NCBI RefSeq assembly: GCF_000151315.2
Contig: NW_011887306.1
Span: forward strand, 3,357 to 67,356
From: Capsaspora owczarzaki ATCC 30864
Lineage: Eukaryota > Opisthokonta > Filasterea
Length of the DNA stretch: 64,000 bases
Reading direction: 5' to 3'
Of this stretch, positions 59,912 to 64,000 are shown in pieces; positions within the stretch are counted from its first letter, which is position 1; every line of letters begins with the position of its first letter. The notes beneath the pieces were generated by a model. The model ran no database searches and was not told the DNA's origin. It was given only the letters and a program-made list of their open reading frames with translations. A program made the position numbers and the translations under genes.

Positions 59912-62444
59912 ATGGGTGCTTCATATTCATCACGGCAGCGTGAGCTATTTGAAATAGCCAAGTCTTCCAGTTGTGTCATGTAAGTATCGTCTCAGGCCGA
60001 GGCGTGGTCGTTGCTGCGCACAGACTTAGTGTATTTCGCGGCATCTCCCATAGCCTCAGCAGCTCGGGGATTACCGATGAAGATTCCTTGGTCGTTGCCG
60101 AGGGTCTCAAGGAGAACAACAATCTGCAGGTGCTTACGTAAGGCAGGAGGAGCAAGGAAATGAGTTGCTCAAGAAGATCTGACGTGTATGGTATCAAAAA
60201 GTCTGTATGACAACCAGATTGGCGATGCAGGAGCACAGGCGATCGGATCTGCGCTTCGAAACAAGGCGAATCTGTCAATTCTTTAGTACGTTCTGGTGGT
60301 GTCACCGGGGCTATTGGGCGCGTGACACTAACTTGAGCGATCTGACATAGTTTGAGCCAAAACAAGATCGGTGACGCTGGAGCTCGTGCCATCGCTGAAG
60401 GCCTACAGACGTCGACTGCACTGACTGACTTGAGGTATTGGTCGCTCGTTTGAGCTTTTGTCGCAGCTCGGTCTTTGCTCAGTAATGGTCGCTACTGATG
60501 TTTATCTGACATAGGATGTCAGTCAATCAAATTGGCGACGCAGGAGCACGGGCGATCGGATCTGCGCTTCGAACCAAGGAGGACTTGTCAATCCTCAAGT
60601 ACGTTCGGGCGCTGTCACATGGGCTGTTGGTCACGAGGCTCTGACTTGATCGAATTGATGCAGCTTGAGCGAGAACAAGATTAGTGACATTGGAGCTTGT
60701 GCCATCGCTAAAGGCCTGCAGACGTCGTCTGAGCTCACTGAGCTCTGGTATTGTCGTCGCACGTTTGAGTTTTTGTCGGATCTCGGTCTTTGCTCAACGA
60801 TGAAACGTTTCTGATGTTTGGCTGCATAGGCTGTTCAAGAATCAGATTGGCGATGCGGGAGCACAGGCGATTGGATCTGCACTTCGAAACATGGCGAATC
60901 TGTCTATTCTCTAGTACGTTCTGTTGCGGTACAGGGGGGGTGATAGGTGTGCGGGTCTTCCATGAACAACTTGATGCAGCAACATGAGCCATCGAATACC
61001 GAGCGTCGTGTTCGCTTGCAACAGTTTGTGGGACAACCGGATCTCTTCAAGTGTCGTTAAGGTTTTATCCAACAATCTTCCGGCAAAATGCGAGTTCTGG
61101 TGAGTGCCCTTGTCTTGCGGGTGTTTGTGACCTTTACTGTCTTTCTGACTGATTCAATTCCAGGGCCGAAAATCAGCGCGTCCGCGTTCAACGTGCAAGC
61201 ATTCTCGCGAGTTCATCTCGTGTCGCACCCACACCAGCTCCTCGATCCAATACTGCCAGCGCGCCTCTCGCTGCGTCTGATCCGACGTCTGAGCAAGTTC
61301 GTCAACTCCAGGCGCGTATTGCTCAACTGGAATCCAATACCATTCCGCGAGTGTCGTTGCAAGTTCTGTCGCAAGCAACAGCGCAGTTTTCAGAGTCCAA
61401 GCGCATCGGTGGCGGTGGATTTGGCAAAGTCTACTCTGGTGTGTGGAGCGGTCAGCGAGTTGCCGTCAAACGGTTGGCAGCGGATTCAATTCAAGGTGCC
61501 CCTCAGTTCGAGGCCGAGCTCAAAGCTCTGTCACGTTTCCGTCACCCGAACATTGTCACCATTATGTGTTTTGCGCAGGAAGGCAAGGAGCGCTGCTTGG
61601 TCTACGAACTGATGGCAAACGGTTCGATTCGCGATCGTCTTGATCGCAAGGATGGGACGCCTGCATTGCTATGCACTTTGTCCAGACTGCGATTCCGCGT
61701 CAGCCGCTGTTCCACCTGGATCTCAAGACAGACAATGTACTGCTGGACGCTCATTTCAACGCAAAGGTCGCCGATTTCGGTCTGACTCGCTCCATACCAG
61801 CTCAAGTGGATGCTCACAGCTACATCAAAACGAAAACAATTGCAGGAACATACCAGTACATCTGCCCACAGTACCACCAGGACGGCAAGGTTTCCATCAA
61901 GACAGACGTGTACTCGTATGGCATGATTCTGCTTGAGCTGCTGACTGGACAGCCACCCAGCCTCGACCTGATCGCCAATGTTCGACGCGAGCTGAAACGG
62001 AGCCGTAAAATCGATGCAGTGCTTGACAAGGCAATTGATTGGAGCCCTCAAGACAAAGAATCGGCGCATGCCATGGCAGAGCTTGCGGAGGATTGCCTCC
62101 AACTCGCACGAGTTGATCGACCGTCGTTCCGCGACATTCTGACACAGCTAAGCCAATTTGTCGATCAGGGCAGCGCGCATGCTCATGCTACAATGCCTCA
62201 GGAACCCAGGATGGAGCATCACCATAGTAGCATCGAAGAGCAGTTGCAACCTCATCTGGATTCGGATCTCGTTCGTTCTCGAATGGAGCAGCAGCAGCAG
62301 CACGCACAATCTGCAGAGGTCAGCGCTGAATCAATCTCACGACTGAGTCATCCTCACAGCGCCATCAAGGAGCAACTATCTCCTATGACAAATTCGATTG
62401 TCGTGAACGCCAGCATGCAGTCGCAGCTAGACTCCGAAAACTGA
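59912..62444 (+). pseudogene. LRR (NOD3/ribonuclease-inhibitor type) TKL kinase, kinase domain disrupted
   Basis: Exons 59912-59979, 60054-60137, 60202-60285, 60351-60434, 60515-60598, 60664-60747, 60830-60913, 61025-61099, 61164-62444, all with phase-2 junctions. The start MGASYSSRQREL is a possible N-myristoylation signal; no membrane helix is seen. Exons 2-7 are exactly 84 bases and each encodes one LRR (for example NQIGDAGARAIGSAL and NKISDIGACAIAKGL). A coiled coil (EQVRQLQARIAQLE) links to a TKL kinase with GGGGFGKVYSG, VAVKRL, HLDLKTDN, DFG and TYQYICPQ. Between TPAL and MHFV (about 61667-61672) roughly 43 bases present in the left-edge paralogue (encoding TWSQRHRIAADVARG) are missing, shifting the frame between the alpha-D and alpha-E regions. 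Either the gene is broken or the assembly lost 43 bases. The tail after the kinase is His/Gln-rich. Confidence 0.8.
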
Positions 62445-63424
62445 TCGGAAGTGAGTGCTTGGTCTGTTTCAACACCCCGACGAATGCCTTCTTTGTCACC
62501 ACACATGTGTCTGCGTTGCATGTGCTCAACGGATGATTAAGCGTCAACACAAGTGCATGATTTGTCATGTTATTCCGACTGTGTTTCAAGAAGGGACGTT
62601 CGTTAAGACTTTTGTTCCGTGAGCTTTTTCTATTGTTTTGTTCTTGTTCATGTTCTCGTAACACATTCATACATTCTACAGCTTGTTCACACCGGCCTGA
62701 CGCATATGCACCAACAATGAGTTCAGCTGCCGCATCCATTGACTGCGCGACTCGGGAAGCGTCAACGGCTGACGTCAATTCTCGCTGATCCACTGGACGA
62801 CGATGCAGGCGTATGTCAAAGTGTGTAATCTTGGTCTGTGCCAGTCATCGACCGCAGTCAGTCAGTTGCTGTGCGAGCGAGCGAGACCGAAGATCCAAGC
62901 ACCAAATTGGGAACCAAAACAGATTCCAAATCGCTTTCACTCGCGCCTCCTCTGCAACCCCACAACAGCAACCCACATATCCACACACAGACAGATGCAT
63001 GCACCGGCTCATTGCAGGACGTGGGGGGGGGGAAACTCTGTGTCAACGTGGTTGGATTTCATTCAAGTTTCGTTTTTGCGCAATATTCCAGATTTGGGAT
63101 TGACGTCATTGCTCAATCTCTGCGCTTTAAAAAGCCAAACCCGCGCAAATCCAGTCGTCACTCACTCTTCTTTTTTCTTGTTTCTTGCTTCCACTGCACT
63201 CCATCCACAAACCCACTGCTGTCGTAAGTGAACAACACAGGATGAGCAGCAACCCGATTGTGAGAGAGAGATTGTAAACTCAACTTCAAATTGTTGAACG
63301 TCTGGTTGTTCGTTCGTCACAGATTTTTGCTCAGTGAGACCGCCACTCGTCCACCACACAGTCGCCGTCCACCCCAGCACTTGAACTCGAAATCTCAAAG
63401 CTCAAGTTCCACCCACCCACCATC
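62445..63424. promoter_or_regulatory. EF2 upstream region with probable 5' UTR intron
   Basis: No protein gene is seen. Just before the EF2 start, GTAAGT (63220-63225) and ACAG (63319-63322) could bound an intron of about 100 bases in the 5' UTR, common in highly expressed genes. A G run lies near 63022-63031. Confidence 0.4.
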
Positions 63425-64000
63425 ATGCCACCCAAGTTCGACGTCAGCCAAATCCGCTCCATCATGGATCGCAAGGCGAACATACGCAACATGTCGGTGA
63501 TTGCCCATGTCGACCACGGCAAGTCGTCTCTGACCGACTCGCTCGTCTCCAAGGCCGGCATCATTGCCGAGGACAAGGCGGGCAAGCTCCGCTTCACAGA
63601 CACGCGCCCGGACGAGCAGGAGCGCTGCATCACAATCAAGTCGACCGCCGTCTCGCTCTTCTACGAGCTGTCGGACAAGGACTTGACCTACATCCAGCAA
63701 CCCGTCGACGGCAACTCGTTCCTCATCAACCTCATCGACTCTCCCGGGCACGTTGATTTCTCCTCCGAAGTGACGGCCGCGCTTCGCGTGACGGACGGCG
63801 CCTTGGTGGTCGTCGACTGCGTCTCGGGCGTCTGCGTCCAGACCGAAACCGTCCTGCGACAAGCCATCACCGAGCGCATCAAGCCCGTGCTCATGCTCAA
63901 CAAGATGGATCGCGCGCTGCTCGAGCTCCAGCTCGACGGAGAGCGACTCTACCTCACCTTCCGCAAGATTATCGAGCAAGTCAACTCAATCATCGCAACC
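63425..64000 (+). CDS. EEF2: Translation elongation factor 2, N-terminal part (cut by window end)
   Basis: 192 codons from ATG 63425 ([17 protein letters not shown]) to the window edge, no introns so far. GTPase motifs: [14 protein letters not shown] (G1), [12 protein letters not shown] (switch I threonine region), [14 protein letters not shown] (G3) and NKMDR (G4), with the eukaryote/archaea EF2 pattern [14 protein letters not shown]2 drives GTP-dependent ribosomal translocation in the cytosol. Identity is certain; the rest lies outside. Confidence 0.98.
   Translation, partial: MPPKFDVSQIRSIMDRKANIRNMSVIAHVDHGKSSLTDSLVSKAGIIAEDKAGKLRFTDTRPDEQERCITIKSTAVSLFYELSDKDLTYIQQPVDGNSFLINLIDSPGHVDFSSEVTAALRVTDGALVVVDCVSGVCVQTETVLRQAITERIKPVLMLNKMDRALLELQLDGERLYLTFRKIIEQVNSIIAT

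Overview
This is a 64 kb window of nuclear DNA from a unicellular eukaryote that is close to animals. Genes carry many short spliceosomal introns (about 45-100 nt, GT...AG), intergenic regions are short, and several products are holozoan in character: a receptor tyrosine kinase with a cysteine-rich ectodomain, ZWILCH, RNF10, KIAA0930/DUF2045, AASDH and SERINC. Together with abundant simple repeats in introns, this fits a filasterean such as Capsaspora best. That assignment is inference; no marker sequence was compared.

Left part (1-12 kb): the 3' end of a TKL-type kinase (+); a seven-exon Crinkler/RHS-like NTPase-nuclease gene (-); SERINC (+); and an intronless 1087-codon fusion of an aspartokinase-like domain with diaminopimelate decarboxylase (+). 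Middle (12-36 kb): a five-exon receptor tyrosine kinase (+), AASDH (+), ZWILCH (+), a six-exon Cys-type glutathione peroxidase (-), a beta-helix plus class C 7TM receptor interrupted by a 585-base assembly gap (-), and ten-exon RNF10 (-). Right part (36-64 kb): a nine-exon RasGEF (+), an eight-exon PMCA-type Ca2+ ATPase (-), tRNA-Tyr with an intron (-), a small DUF4050/Gag1-like gene (+), KIAA0930 (+), a tiny LTR element with identical 185-bp ends and a 5-bp target duplication, tRNA-Ala (-), a His/Gln-rich gene (+), an LRR-kinase gene (+), and the start of elongation factor 2 (+).

Most gene models were built by hand by matching splice phase at every junction; where all phases close, the exon list is given. 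Signalling is the common theme (two TKL kinases, an RTK, a GPCR, a RasGEF and a calcium pump), but neighbours do not form an operon-like unit. Three coding disruptions were seen: a 1-nt shift near the left edge in the first kinase, one extra G in SERINC, and a deletion of about 43 nt in the LRR kinase. Each could be real or an assembly fault. No CRISPR array, rRNA or obvious DNA transposon was seen.
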